The translations under genes and the position numbers were made by a program. The notes under the pieces were generated by a model, which made no database searches, was not told the origin of the DNA, and worked only from the letters and a program-made list of their open reading frames with translations. This document shows, piece after piece, positions 1-10,935 of a stretch of DNA of 64,000 nucleotides; positions within the stretch are counted from its first letter, which is position 1, and every line of letters begins with the position of its first letter. The stretch lies in NCBI GenBank assembly GCA_007115705.1, contig QXEO01000882.1, forward strand, positions 1-64,000, in the 5' to 3' direction. This DNA is from Dactylis glomerata. Taxonomy: Eukaryota > Streptophyta > Magnoliopsida > Poales > Poaceae.

Positions 1-2
1 TG

Positions 3-1598
3 ACAGGATCTGCTTGGACATGGCTCAACAGCCTGCCGGCTGTGCAGATCAATTCCTGGCATGATTTCCAAGAAGCGTTCATCAAGAACTTCACGGGGAC
101 CTACAAGCGACCGCCTCGCCCACGACAGCTTGCCCTCTACAAGCAAGGCTCAGATGAGCCAGATCATGATTACCTCACGAGATGGTCCGAGCTGCGCAAC
201 TCATGCGAAGGAGTGGGCGAGGAGCAAGCCATTGGCTACTTCACGGACGGATGCAGAGAAGGAACCCTACTGAAGCACAAGCTCCACAGAGCCGAGCCAA
301 AGTCAATGGCGGGCTTCATGGTGATAGCGGAGAAGTATGCTTCCGCCGACTCTGCTGCAAGAGTGCAATGCATTGAACCAGCGCCAGCCGGAGGCTAGTC
401 TCAGCCGGCAGCCGGCCAAGGAGGACATCACAACCGTGATCGACATGGCAAAAGGAAAGATGAGTGCCGTGACAACAAGTATGGTTCTCAGCAAGTAGCC
501 GCTGTTCAGGGAAGCCCGGGGGCTACGGGTAGAAGCCAGAAGCGCAAAGGAGACAAATTTAGCAAGGACAAGTACACCATCGAGGTGATGCTGGATCAAC
601 CTTGCAAGTTCCATAGCGTCTCAGGCAAGCCGGCAGCGCATACCACCCGCCAGTGCAGCTTCACCAGAGATCTAGAACAAGGAAACCACCAGCTGCCTGG
701 ACCACCACCGGGCTTGCCAGCTGAAGCACGGGGAAACAAGAATCGACAACTGGCCAAGGCAGCTGGGGACTATCCAGAGGAAGCAAACATGGAACAATAC
801 CATGTGTTCACCTCCGAGATGGAGGAACCAAAGGATGAGTCGTGGTTCGGTGTCAAGGTGAATGCAATCGTACAGGTTGGACCTCAGTACATGCATTGGT
901 CTGATGCGTCGATCACCTGGGGACGCGAAGACCATCCGCCACTCATGCCAAGACCCGGGGGCTACGCACTAGTCTTGAACCCGATCGTGTTCTCTGAGAC
1001 ACATACTTGCCGGTTCTCACGTGTACTCATTGATGGGGGCAGCAGCATCAACCTTCTCTACCGCACTTCGATGGAGAAGCTTGGAATCCCAGAGATCCAA
1101 CTGATGCCAACCAAGCTCACCTTCCACGAGATCATGCCCGGGCACTCCTGTACGCCGATGGGAAGGATTGAGTTGGAGGTGCTATTCGGCGAGAAGGACA
1201 ATCATTGTCGCGAGCCAATCTGGTTCGAGGTGGTAGACCTCAACAGCCCCTACCACGCGCTGCTTGGTTGACCAGCCTTGGCCAAGTTCATGGCAGTCCC
1301 ACATTACGCTTACTTGAAGATGAAGCTCCCAGGCCCTCGCGGGGAGATTACTGTCACCGGGTGCTACAAGAAGTCAATAGAATGCGCAAGAGCCAACTCC
1401 AAGTTGGCGGAGGCCTTGTTCATTGCTGAAGTGAAGCGACAACTGCTGCAAAGGGTGGCGGCAGTCCAGCCGGGCAGCCTGGCGTCGGGACTGTCGGCTC
1501 CACTCCTCAAGCCGGCAAGCCTGTCCAAGGAAGTCCCACCCGAAGCGGGCAAGGAGTCAGAAGCTCTTGTCTCGGGGGTTGGCTCCTCCTCGAGGTAG
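3..1598 (+). pseudogene. gag-protease polyprotein fragment with in-frame stops
   Basis: One frame is open from position 3 to 1598 apart from a TAG at 396-398 and a TGA at 1269-1271, with no frameshift. The first part resembles a gypsy gag core: tryptophans in SAWTWLNSLP, then WHDFQEAF and RPRQLALYKQ. The later part has the aspartic protease signature DGGSSINLLY near 1030-1060 and ends with the family-typical YHALLG, stop, PALAKFMAVPHY. In relatives an arginine normally stands where the TGA is, so this looks like a CGA to TGA transition. The fragment is cut at the 5' end by the window edge. RT and integrase do not follow. It is almost certainly inactive. Confidence 0.75.
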
Positions 1599-1826
1599 GG
1601 GGAAGCGCTTCGCAGCTTCGCCTGAGACAAGTCCAAAACCGCTTAAGACCTTCGGCTAAGCCAAGGCAAAAATCTTGTATCTCGAACAAGTGTCATTGAA
1701 TAAAAGAAAGTTGGGCGGCATACGGCTGATCCCCGGAAAAAGTGCTCCGAAGTACCTTTTACCTTTCTAAGCATTATTCACGGGGGCTGGAAACCGGCTC
1801 CAAACGGGAGCCGACAGCCCCAACCT

Positions 1827-2106
1827 GACGAAACGATCCTCTTGTCAGCCGAATGAGTACTGTGTGTGGACCAGACCTTGAGCCTAACCTCCGCCCTGCG
1901 CCGCATGGGATGGAGTTGGTAGGTCACCCACCTAGGAAAGTCACTAAGAGGAAATGCCCACGACCCGACGAATCGAATCCCTTGTCAGACGAACGAGTAC
2001 CGTGTGCGAACCGGACCCCGAGCCTGACCTCCAGCCCAAGTCGAGGGCGATGGAGCCGGCAGGTCACTCACACTGGAAAGTCGCTAGGGGGACAGAGCGC
2101 GGAGCC
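1827..2106 (+). repeat. imperfect 140 bp tandem duplication
   Basis: Two diverged copies lie about 140 bp apart. Shared landmarks are CTTGTCAG at 1841 and 1981, GAGTAC followed by (T/C)GTGTG, and GAAAGTC(A/G)CTA near 1938 and 2078. They lie between the gag-PR fragment and the antisense gene. No coding role is visible. Confidence 0.6.
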
Positions 2107-2479
2107 GTTAACAAACGCTCACCCAAAAACCATGCGCATTGGTTAATAGTTGTGCGTGGACTGGACCAAGCCAGATCTCTCATACGCCAAAGTACTACTC
2201 CTCATCCCGCGGCACACTCCCGCCCTAGACCGGCATTTGGCTGTCGGTCCAAGGGAGACCAGCCGGCACCAGGCTACCGGCTGGGGGTAGAAGGGCCAAA
2301 GGATGGGGAGATAAAGGAAAAAGCCAAAAGGGGTCAGGTCGAATCCGGTTCACAAAACAACAAGAAACCAATACGTAGGGAATTCAGGGTGAAGCGTCAT
2401 TAGTACATATGAACAAAATGTTGCTAGGCACGACATGAGTTCAGCGTACATAAAAACGAATAGGAAAATCCTGACACAG

Positions 2480-5400
2480 TCAGGAGGCACTTGGCGAGCC
2501 AGCCGGCTCCAGCGGAGTAGCGTCGCCAGTATGAGATGCCAAGACGAAGTCATCGCCGCTGGGGGATGGTGGAATGAAGTGACCAGCGAGATCCTCGGGG
2601 GCTTTTTGAGGCTCTTCCACAGAGCCAGGCTCCTTGAAGTCCATGCCATCTAAAGATTCGTCACTATCCCCAGCATCGAAAAGCACGTCGGTCTCGGCAC
2701 ACGCAGCAATGGCACAGGCGCGTTGGCGGAGCTTGGTTCGGTCGAGGCCTGCTAATCCGCCTTCATGAAGATTCTCCAGCTGATCCAGGTTGATGCCTAG
2801 ATACTAGGAAAGCACGAACTCCAAAGCCTGTTCAGCACCGGCCCGAGCCGTGGACTCCTTCCAGATGTCGAGCCGGTTGGGCGCGAGAGGGATCCACTGG
2901 AGGAGCGCCTGGATCTTGCCAGGTACCGCCCTTCCCGGCCACAAGGTTTTGAAGATGGAAACAATGGCTTCGTGGAGATCCTTGCCCAGCTTGGCAGCCG
3001 GATGGAGTCGGCCTTTGGCTAACGCTACCAACTCCCCTAAGGTAAGCTCGGCCTTAGGATCACTGCTGGGGACGATCTCTTGTTCCGCCCTGTGTTCCTT
3101 CAGCGCCGCCATAGCGGCCTCGTCGGAGTCAGGGAAAGCTCCTGCGAAGGCAATTAGAGAGTGAGGAGGCAGCATGATAGGGCAAGAGCTGAGAAGCAGG
3201 AAGAAAAGGATACCACGAAGAGCTTCCTCCAGCCCCAGCAAGCCGGACTGAATCTTGCAATCGCGGGCACGCCAAATGCCGATCTTCGTGTTGTGACGCT
3301 CGCTGTCAAGCCTCCAGAGAGTTTCCAGCTCGTCGATTTGGGCGCCCCGCCTCTCAACTTCGCTCCCCAAGGTTGTGCGAAGCTCTTTCACCTTGCTGTC
3401 AAACTCTGCGGAGAGGATTCTCTTCTCTTCGGCCAGCTGTCAATCAAACTCCAGCCGCAGCAATGACTCCACCTCTCGGGCTTTCGCCAGCTCAGTCTCC
3501 ATTTCCTAGGCCCGGGTGGCCTGGGCTTGTAGACCCTGAAGCTCCTCGGTGTGTTTTTGCTTGAGTAGCTCAACAGCGTCGGCCGGCATTGAGTTGGCCA
3601 ACTGGGACTCAAGCGACGCGATAAGTGAGGCGGAATCTAGAAACGGAGATATGAGAGCGGGAAGGACAGCAGCAAAGTTTTCGAAACAAGGGGTCCTGAG
3701 CTTACCTGACAGCTCCTCCAGTTTTTTCTTCAAGTCTTGATACTGAACCTTGCCAGCGTGGTACTTTGCCAGCAGCTTCTGAAAGACGTTGGCTCGAAGT
3801 GTGTTCAGCTCCTGCGGAAAGCGGAAGGGCAACGATTCTTAGCGAAATTCATTTTCGAGCCAGCTGTCTCTACAGCTACCTCGAAACTCGGGGGCTAGGA
3901 TGTATGGCAAAATGAACCATGAAACCACAGATCATGCCTCCCAATTAGCGGAGGAAACCAGAGGATAAAGGCGCAGTACTTACATTGGTCGTCTGTATAG
4001 CGTCAAGGAGTTGGAAGCCGGCGTTCTGAAGCGACCCCTTGGCAACAGTAAATCGCTTGTCCAGCTCTGCCAGAGTTGGCTTGCTGCCCTGCACCTTGAG
4101 TTTTTCTCCAACATCAGCACTCGAGGCGGTGTCTGCCCATTCCTGCTGAAGCCGGCTGGCGGAGCTCAAAATCCCAATGCTAGACTCAGTCATGGCGACA
4201 AGAGCCTTTCCACTGGAGGCGCCCTTGGTCACCATCGCAGGAGCTGGCGAGTCATCTCCACGTTCGCTCCTCGCCACTCGAGTGGTGAGGAGCCCTCGCG
4301 AAGCTTTGCCAGAGCTGGAGACCAGCCCAAGGAGCAGGGAATCAGCAGTCGCACCAGCCCTCGTCCCGGCCGCAGGCACCGCATCCTGCACGCTCGACAC
4401 GGGCTCAAGGCTGGAAGGAGCCTGGGCAACTGGCCTCAGGAGCCCCAGAGACCTCACGCGTACCAAGGCCTCTCCCGTGGCTCCTGCTACGGCCTCGCGC
4501 GCGTCTTCTTGACTGGGCGGGTCGGAGGACGCATGACTAGCAGCGTCATCCCCCGCTGTGATGACTTCGGTGGCAGGAGGTGTGGGCGTGACAACCCCAA
4601 CCGAAGTAGTCTCCTCGGCGGGCGCGGAATCGATCTCAGGTGCGGCAGTCAGATGGGGAACAATGTCCGCAGGCACCTCTGGATGTGCAGGGTCCTCTAT
4701 CCTAGTTTTGCCCGCCGCAGGCTCCAACCGCGGAGAGCAACGATCATCTTCAACGTGACCCGAGTCGCTGCCAATCTCCTCCCTGCGCGCCCTCTTGTGG
4801 CAGGAAGACTCGAGAGCCGGGGTCACGACTTCCTCAGAAGCAACGGCGGGAGGAGGTTGGGCAGCCGGATCAACAGAAAGGGGCGACCTGCAAGGAGGGC
4901 ATCCCACGACCAAGTCAATCGGGGCCGCAACAGCAAAATAAGGGCGAGAAGCAAGGAAGCGGGAGGCTCACCCGAAAACGGCGATAGCCCACCGTTTGGC
5001 CACCTTCTTCACCTTAGGACGACACAGGTCCCGCACTGCCGGCTCCGGTTTCTTGCGCTTGTCAGCCAGCTCGGAGGAGGCTGGCTGGGCCTTTCTCTTG
5101 GCGCCAGCCAGACCGTCTCCAGCCTCTTCTGGGTCCGCCGGCTCCGGGGCGGCAGAACATCGCTCTGGAGACTCCGGCAGATCCATGGTCGGCGGAGCCT
5201 GAGCTCCAGCAGCGGCAGCGGTGGCTACGTGGAGAGCTACACCCCTGAGGGTGGCGGCTGATCCTGTGTCTCCATCGTCATCCTCGGACCAGTCTCTTAG
5301 GAGAGAGGGGCCGAAGAACTTACTGGAATGATCAAGGGGTTCGCTCGAGTCCGCGGGCTCATCGTTTCCTTCATCACCTTGAGTGGCGCTTGAGCTCTCG

Positions 5401-6539
5401 ATGGCGGCCTGAGAACTAGCGTCCTCTACCTCCTTGGCTTCGTCCCAGACAACTTTATCATCCGATTCGGCTCTATCAGCGGCAAAGCCGGCTTGGCGCT
5501 GGGTTAGATTCTCCGCCGCCTGCAGGGCAAACAAGTTCTGCTCAGACCAAGTAAACAGAGGTCAGTAGATCAGAGTCGCAAAGGGGGAGGAGGACAGAGG
5601 CCAGGTCCGACGAGCTCACCTCGACGATTGGGTTATCCCGGTCGTGAGGCTCCAGTCCCCATGTCCATGAGGCTTGGAGCTTGACATCGGCGATGCGATT
5701 CGCTTTCCGAGCCACCTCCAGTGCTGACAGCGACTTGGAGGAATGATGGGTAGGATCCCTGGCGGACCCCAGGAAGCACATTTTGTGCGAGCGGCACTGG
5801 AGCGGTGACATGCGGGTGACCAGGAAGGCGAGAAGGAGGTCGGTCGGCTCTAGGCCACCTTCCGTCTGCAGGGTGGTGATCCGCAGAAGAATCTTCTCCA
5901 TATCCGGCGATAGGCGAGGGGGAGCAGCACTCCAGTTATCTTGCTCGGGCCCGCCCACCACAAAGGGCGGCAGGTTGATGTGGTCCTCGTCCTCCTTCAG
6001 GTTCTTCACGTAGAAGAAGGAGCACTACCATTTCTTACAAGACTCCTTTCCCTTTATGCCGGGGAAGTCCGCGGGCTTGCGTGCGTAGAAGGAGGCAGTG
6101 CCGCATATCACCGGAACGGTCTCCGCCGTCTGGGTCTTGAAGAAGATCAGCCGGTGGAACAACTCGACGTTAGGCTAGATGCCCAGATATGCCTCGCAAA
6201 GGGTTGCAAACGCGGACAATACCATCATCGCATTCGCCCCAATGTGAAGTGGTCCAGGAATTGGCGCATGAAGCTGCTGGCGGGCAGCGCGAAGCCCCGG
6301 GGGAAATGGTCATAGAAGACCACCGTCTCCCCAGGCCCAAGAACGAGGGCCAGTTCGCCGCCGGCGGGACGGCAACTCACGAGGTCCGCGGGCGGAAGCA
6401 CTCGACCCCGGCGTAGCAGCTCGATCTATTTCTCCTTCACCCAAGAGCCTTCCCAGGATCCCTTTGGCAAAGCGGGCGGAACAGCATCCTTACCCGCGGC
6501 CGCTCCCTTCCCATTGGAACAGGACGCTTTGGGAGCCAT
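2480..6539 (-). pseudogene. antisense gene (aORF) inside the gypsy element, PF04195-like, apparently spliced
   Basis: Read on the minus strand, an ATG at 6539 begins MAPKAS. A TAG at 6426-6428 interrupts the frame, which then continues with GETVVFYDHFPRGFALPASS. That matches my recollection of the 'putative gypsy type transposon' domain (PF04195). Segments 5542-6009 and 4968-5534 follow, then a Pro/Ala/Ser/Glu-rich stretch (3945-4913). The C-terminal segments (3506-3832, 2804-3391) are Lys/Glu/Leu-rich and coiled-coil-like. Canonical donors are visible on the minus strand at about 5618 (GAG|GTGAGC), 4970 (GTGAGC), 3984 (CAAT|GTAAGT) and 3705 (CAG|GTAAGC), with acceptors such as CCTTGCAG near 4888 and TTCCGCAG near 3814. 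Its function in Tat-type elements is unknown. The exon list is incomplete and at least one nonsense codon is present. Confidence 0.6.
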
Positions 6540-7137
6540 CCGGGTGCGGATCTGGATGAGCGGAATGGCGGTGGAGCAAGCGAGGAACCCTAATCCCTTG
6601 AGGACGAAGCTCGGGAGCAAGGGATTCTAGGTGGAGTAAATGTGGAAGGAAGAAGAGAAGTGGGCGACCGATGCTCGGCTTCAGGAACGGTCCCTGGTTT
6701 AAAAGTGAGGGAGCAGGTCAGTTGCCTATTTCACCCACGATGGGTCGGCAACTGACCCCTTTCGTCATGATCCACGATCGTGCAAAGGTTGGGCAACCGC
6801 CGTGGTTGCCGCAAAAGATCATGGGCCGGGGCTGATTGGACGTGACGCGACAGTGCGCGGACAAGTGGTGCCTCGGTCCAGCCCCCGAGGGAGCAAGTCC
6901 CAAGGAGCCGGACATCGGTGGATGGCCGCATGGCAGTTGCCAGCCGGATCGGGTTTTGAGCCGGCCCATCCCGAGACAGCCGGAAGAACTCCGCAAGGCC
7001 TGACCTTGATGATTGGAGCGACCAAGCCAGACCAGAAATCCTGGGACTTCGACGAGGACGAGCAAGACTTCAGCGAGAAGAGGAACCCACCAACGCCCCA
7101 TGCTAGCCCATGAGACTTCGCCAGTTTCGGGGGCTAG

Positions 7138-7881
7138 TATCGTGGGGGATGACTTAGGGGGCACACCACGGGCCAGGCAGTATGCCGGCTGGTGTCCCAG
7201 GAGTCCCCACGGCTTCTGCACGAGAAGACCGGCTCCACCCAAAGGGCTGGCTGCGCCAGCAGCTGACTGGCAACTCCACCGAGGAGAAGTGGAGCCGGGC
7301 GATGAAGACAAAGCTTCTCAACGGTTGTCTGGCCAAAAGCAGGATGGCCCCGACAAAAGTGACAGGGGCGCAGGACAGGAGTGACGAGCGCCACGACCAC
7401 GTCCAGCCAATGAGCGATCGAAGACCCTTCCCCACGACGGGATCCAAGGCAAAAGGGAAGGGATATGCCCTCCAGATGCCAGCCCAGGGGAAAGGCACTT
7501 TATAAAGTGCCTTTGCCAGAGTAGGGCCAGAGGATCACGCCAAGAACGCCGCCGCCGAGGAGCCGGCAGCCGGCCGAATCACTGCCTAAACCTGTAACCA
7601 GGCCCCCGTCTATATAAGGGGGCCTGGACCCTTAGCATAGGGGAGATCCGATCTTCTTCTTCCTCCTCTAGCCCGAACAGCTCGAGGAGCACTGTAATCG
7701 ATTCAATCCAATCAATACGAAGCAGGCAGGAAGTAGGGGTTTACCTCCAACCGGGAGGGCCCTGAACCTGGGTAAACCGAGATGTCTCTGTAGGCACGAT
7801 CCTGAGCCAGACCCATCATCACCATCATCGAGCCCCTCCGATAAGCCTCCCCATGGCTACTGTCTCTAAATTCCCATGACA
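7138..7881 (+). repeat. 3' LTR of the gypsy element
   Basis: The LTR begins TATCGTGGGGG just after the tract TTTCGGGGGCTAG and ends CCATGACA. The ends would be TGTC...GACA if the first dinucleotide had mutated from TG to TA. It holds a TATA box at 7611 and a pyrimidine-rich transcribed leader. The partner LTR is outside the window, so the borders rest on end motifs and on the switch to Athila-type sequence at 7882. Confidence 0.6.
7609..7618 (+). promoter_or_regulatory. LTR TATA box
   Basis: TCTATATAAGGG is followed by a CT-rich leader (CTTCTTCTTCCTCC at about 7652), as expected for the U3/R boundary of an LTR promoter. Confidence 0.6.
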
Positions 7882-8789
7882 CATGCTTTCAACATTGCAC
7901 TTACTCTCATTTAGTTGATATCATGATCGTTTGTTTATGGATACCTGCGATGTGAAATAAGTTGGAAACTTGTGAGCTCATGGAGTTTGTGTATGTGTTA
8001 GAAAAATGCCTGGGCCGCTAATCTAAGCCATGCATCATTCATGGTGGAAATTTACAACATGCCCCTAAGTTGAGTAGCATGAGGTTTGGGTATTCGTACT
8101 TCACGGGACATGAGATTTTCAACTTATGGTTTGTTAAGCATATGCTTCATAATTTTACTCACATTAACCTTAACCACTAAAGATGCCTATGATGGGGGGC
8201 AATGAGAGCTCAAAGCTAGTAAGTATCATAATTTTTGGATGTTTATAAAACTTGAAATCACTACTTCCCTCTGCGAAGGGCCTTTCTTTTACTTTTATGT
8301 TGAGCCTCCACCTTCTACCTTTATGCACCGTCTAAGCGAGCATAGTTTTCATTCTGAGTATAATGTGCATAGTCCCAAAATTATTATTGATTGATTCATG
8401 ATTATGATTTTGCTTGTTCTTAAATTATTTGTATCTAGTCACCCTCTTAAACTTGAAGGTGTCCTATGCATTTATGTTTTGCTACTCCATGAAGGACAAG
8501 CTGAAAACCACTTTGCTATGTTTTTCTATAGTCTCGAAACACACACTTGACTTTCAATGCATTATTACTCATGATCTTTTGTTTGTGTTACTTTTTATGT
8601 TATAACATGGTTGCTATGTTTTATTGTCAAGATTATGTCTTTTAAGCCCATGTTTAGAGTACTTTGATCTCAGCACTCAATATTTTACATCATTTGATCA
8701 AGATTGTGTTGGTGCATGTCACCTCAAAATTATTGTTTTGTTATCACTTACCTACTCGAGGATGAGTAGGAGTTAAGCTTGGGGATGCT
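7882..8789 (+). mobile_element. outer Athila-type retrotransposon, 3' internal remnant
   Basis: This non-coding stretch matches, in reverse complement, the internal 3' region of the second family member (about 10900-11450). Examples are the shared segment around GGTGTCCTATGCATTTATG (8459) and the purine tract before the LTR. It ends in AAGCTTGGGGATGC directly before an LTR start. Its 5' side is cut at 7881 by the gypsy LTR. The rest of this older element should lie upstream of the window. It has no coding capacity; the short ORFs here are chance. Confidence 0.75.
8774..8789 (+). other. polypurine tract of the outer element
   Basis: TTAAGCTTGGGGATGC directly precedes the TGATACGTCTC start of the LTR. 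The same box, reversed, adjoins the 3' LTR of the inner element at 10900. Confidence 0.65.
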
Positions 8790-9361
8790 TGATACGTCTC
8801 AAACGTATCTATAATTTTTTACGCTCCATGCTTGTTTATGCACCATTTGCTTTGTGTTTTGTTACACTTCGTGGCTTTTTACGCGATTTCTAGAACTAAC
8901 CTATTGACGAGATGCCACAGTGCCAATTCCCTATTTTCTACTATTTTTGTGTTTCAGAAAAGTTACACAGGAAATATTCTCTAAATTGGACAAAATGAAG
9001 CCCGAACCTCCTATTTTTCCCGAACGCGAGACGAAGACCGAAGGAGAGCCGGAGGGGGGCCAAGGGGGCCACCGCACCATCTGGTGGTGCGGGTGACCCC
9101 TAGGGCGCGCCACCCTATGGTGTGTGGGCCCTGGCTGCCCTCTAACATTGCCCCTCCGCCTATAAAGAGTCTCCGTCATGAAAACCCTAAATCAATTAGT
9201 GTTTCTCCCAGTAAAGTTCTGTAGCACCGCCATCGTCGAAGACCAATTTTAGGGGACAGAAGTCTCTATTCCGGCACCTTGCCGGGATGGGGAAGTGCCC
9301 CCGGAGCCATCTCTATCGACTCCATCGCATCCACCGCCGTCTCCATCAACTTCACCGCCAT
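8790..9361 (+). repeat. outer element 3' LTR, first part (interrupted)
   Basis: It begins TGATACGTCTCAAACGTATC and carries a TATA-like CCTATAAAG at 9159-9167. It is broken at 9361 by the inner element and resumes at 17598. The target site GCCAT (9357-9361) is repeated at 17593-17597. Both parts together are about 1.43 kb, slightly shorter than the 1538 bp LTRs of the inner copy. Confidence 0.8.
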
Positions 9362-10899
9362 TGATGTCTACGCACTTCTATTCTTGTAGACACTTGTTGG
9401 GCCTCCAAGTGTAGAGGTTTGTAGAACAACAGCAAGTTTCCCTTAAGTGGATCACCCAAGGTTTATCGAACTCAGGGAGGTTAGAGGTCAAAGCTATCCC
9501 TCTCAAGCAACCCTGCAATTACGATACAGAAAATCTCTTGTGTCCCCAACACACCCAATACACTTGTCAGATGTATAGGTGCACTAGTTCGGCGAAGAGA
9601 TAGTGAAATACAAGTGGTATAGATGATTATAAGTAGCAAATGTGATGTGAAATAAATATCACTGCGAGCAAACGTGTAACAAAATAGCAAGTAAACGGTG
9701 TGCAAAGCTTGGAAACAAGGCCTAGGGATCATACTTTCACTAGTGGACACACTCCCAACAATATAACATGATTGAACAAATAACTTCTCTTAGCTAGGGC
9801 ACTCTGAATTGCTCTCCTATTGAATAACACTAATCATTGTGTAGTGGCTACAGAAGCACCCCTTAAAGTTCATCAAGTACTTGACAAACACCACTCATAG
9901 AGATACCCAAATCAAAGCACAACTCAAGATAGATATCATTGCAACTTAGACCAAGTACTAACACGGTGCACACACTGACACCATTACACCATGAAAGGAG
10001 GAATAGATCACTCAAACTATCATAGCAATAATTATTCTCATAATCCACAAGAGATCACAATCATAGCCTAAACCAAGTACCACCATGATGCACGCACTGT
10101 CACCGTTACACCATAGCAGGAGGAATAGATTACTTTAATAATCACCACTAGAGTACACATAATATCTGAATAATAACATCTACTTGTTCAACATGATACA
10201 AAGCTCACGATCACATAAAGATCACATCATGGGAGAGAGAGGTGAACCACATAGCTACCGGTAGAGCCCTCAGCCCCGAGGATGAACTACTCCCTCCTCA
10301 TCAAAGGAGACAGCAAGGTTGATGGAGATGGCGGTGAGGTCGATGGAGACAGTGGAGACGGCGATGGAGACCGATGGAGATGGCTCCGGGGGCACTTCCC
10401 CGTCCCGGCAGGGTGCCGAAATAGAGACTTCTGTCCCCCGAAATTCATCGGCGGTGGCGGCGGAGCTGCAGAACTGCTTCTGGAAAATTGGCGACTCTCC
10501 AAGGGTTTTCCATCCCGAGGCTTTATATAGGCGAAGGGGCATCGCGAGAGGGCAGCCAGGGGCTCCTCACACATGGGTGGCACGGCCAGGGCCTGGGCCG
10601 CGCCACCCTAGTGTGAGGGCAGGCCCTGGCCCCTCTCCGGCTCTCTTTCAGATGTTTGGATGCTCCCGGGAAAAATAAGACTTCTGGCTTTTGTTTCGTC
10701 CAATTCCGAGAATATTTCCTGTGTATCACTCTGAAACACAAAAATAGCAGAAAATAGGGAACTGGCACTATGGCATCTTGTTAATAGGTTAGTTCCGGAA
10801 ATCGCATAAAAATGCCATGAAGTGTAACGAAACAATAGGCAAATGGTGTAAAAACAAGCATGGAGCATCAAAAATTATAGATACGTTGGAGACGTATCA
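9362..10899 (-). repeat. 3' LTR of inner Athila-type element
   Basis: On the minus strand it starts TGATACGTCTCCAACG and ends GTAGACATCA. A TATA motif lies near 10517-10530. It pairs with 16055-17592 without length difference. Confidence 0.9.
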
Positions 10900-10935
10900 G
10901 CATCCCCAAGCTTAACTCCTGCTCGTCCTCAAGTA
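10900..10935 (-). other. polypurine tract region of inner element
   Basis: On the minus strand GAGGACGAGCAGGAG and then AAGCTTGGGGATGC directly abut the 3' LTR. The last box is repeated internally at 12748-12761 and 12804-12817. Confidence 0.65.

Larger units (their letters stand above)
1..7881 (+). mobile_element. Ty3/gypsy LTR retrotransposon, 3' portion (Tat/Retand-like)
   Basis: The order is gag-protease (3-1598), a non-coding repeat-bearing stretch, an antisense gene (6539 down to about 2480), a purine-rich CGGGGGC tract and a terminal LTR with a TATA box. Sense gag-PR plus an antisense extra gene before the 3' LTR is the layout known for Tat-lineage elements such as Grande and Retand. 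No reverse transcriptase, RNase H or integrase motif is seen, so pol appears deleted or the family is non-autonomous. The 5' LTR lies outside the window, so the target duplication cannot be checked. At 7881 the sequence switches to Athila-type internal DNA, which suggests insertion into that older element. Confidence 0.75.

Noticed and set aside
303..935. Minus-strand ORFs opposite gag-protease
   Set aside because: They are shadows of the sense gag-PR frame, with no domain.
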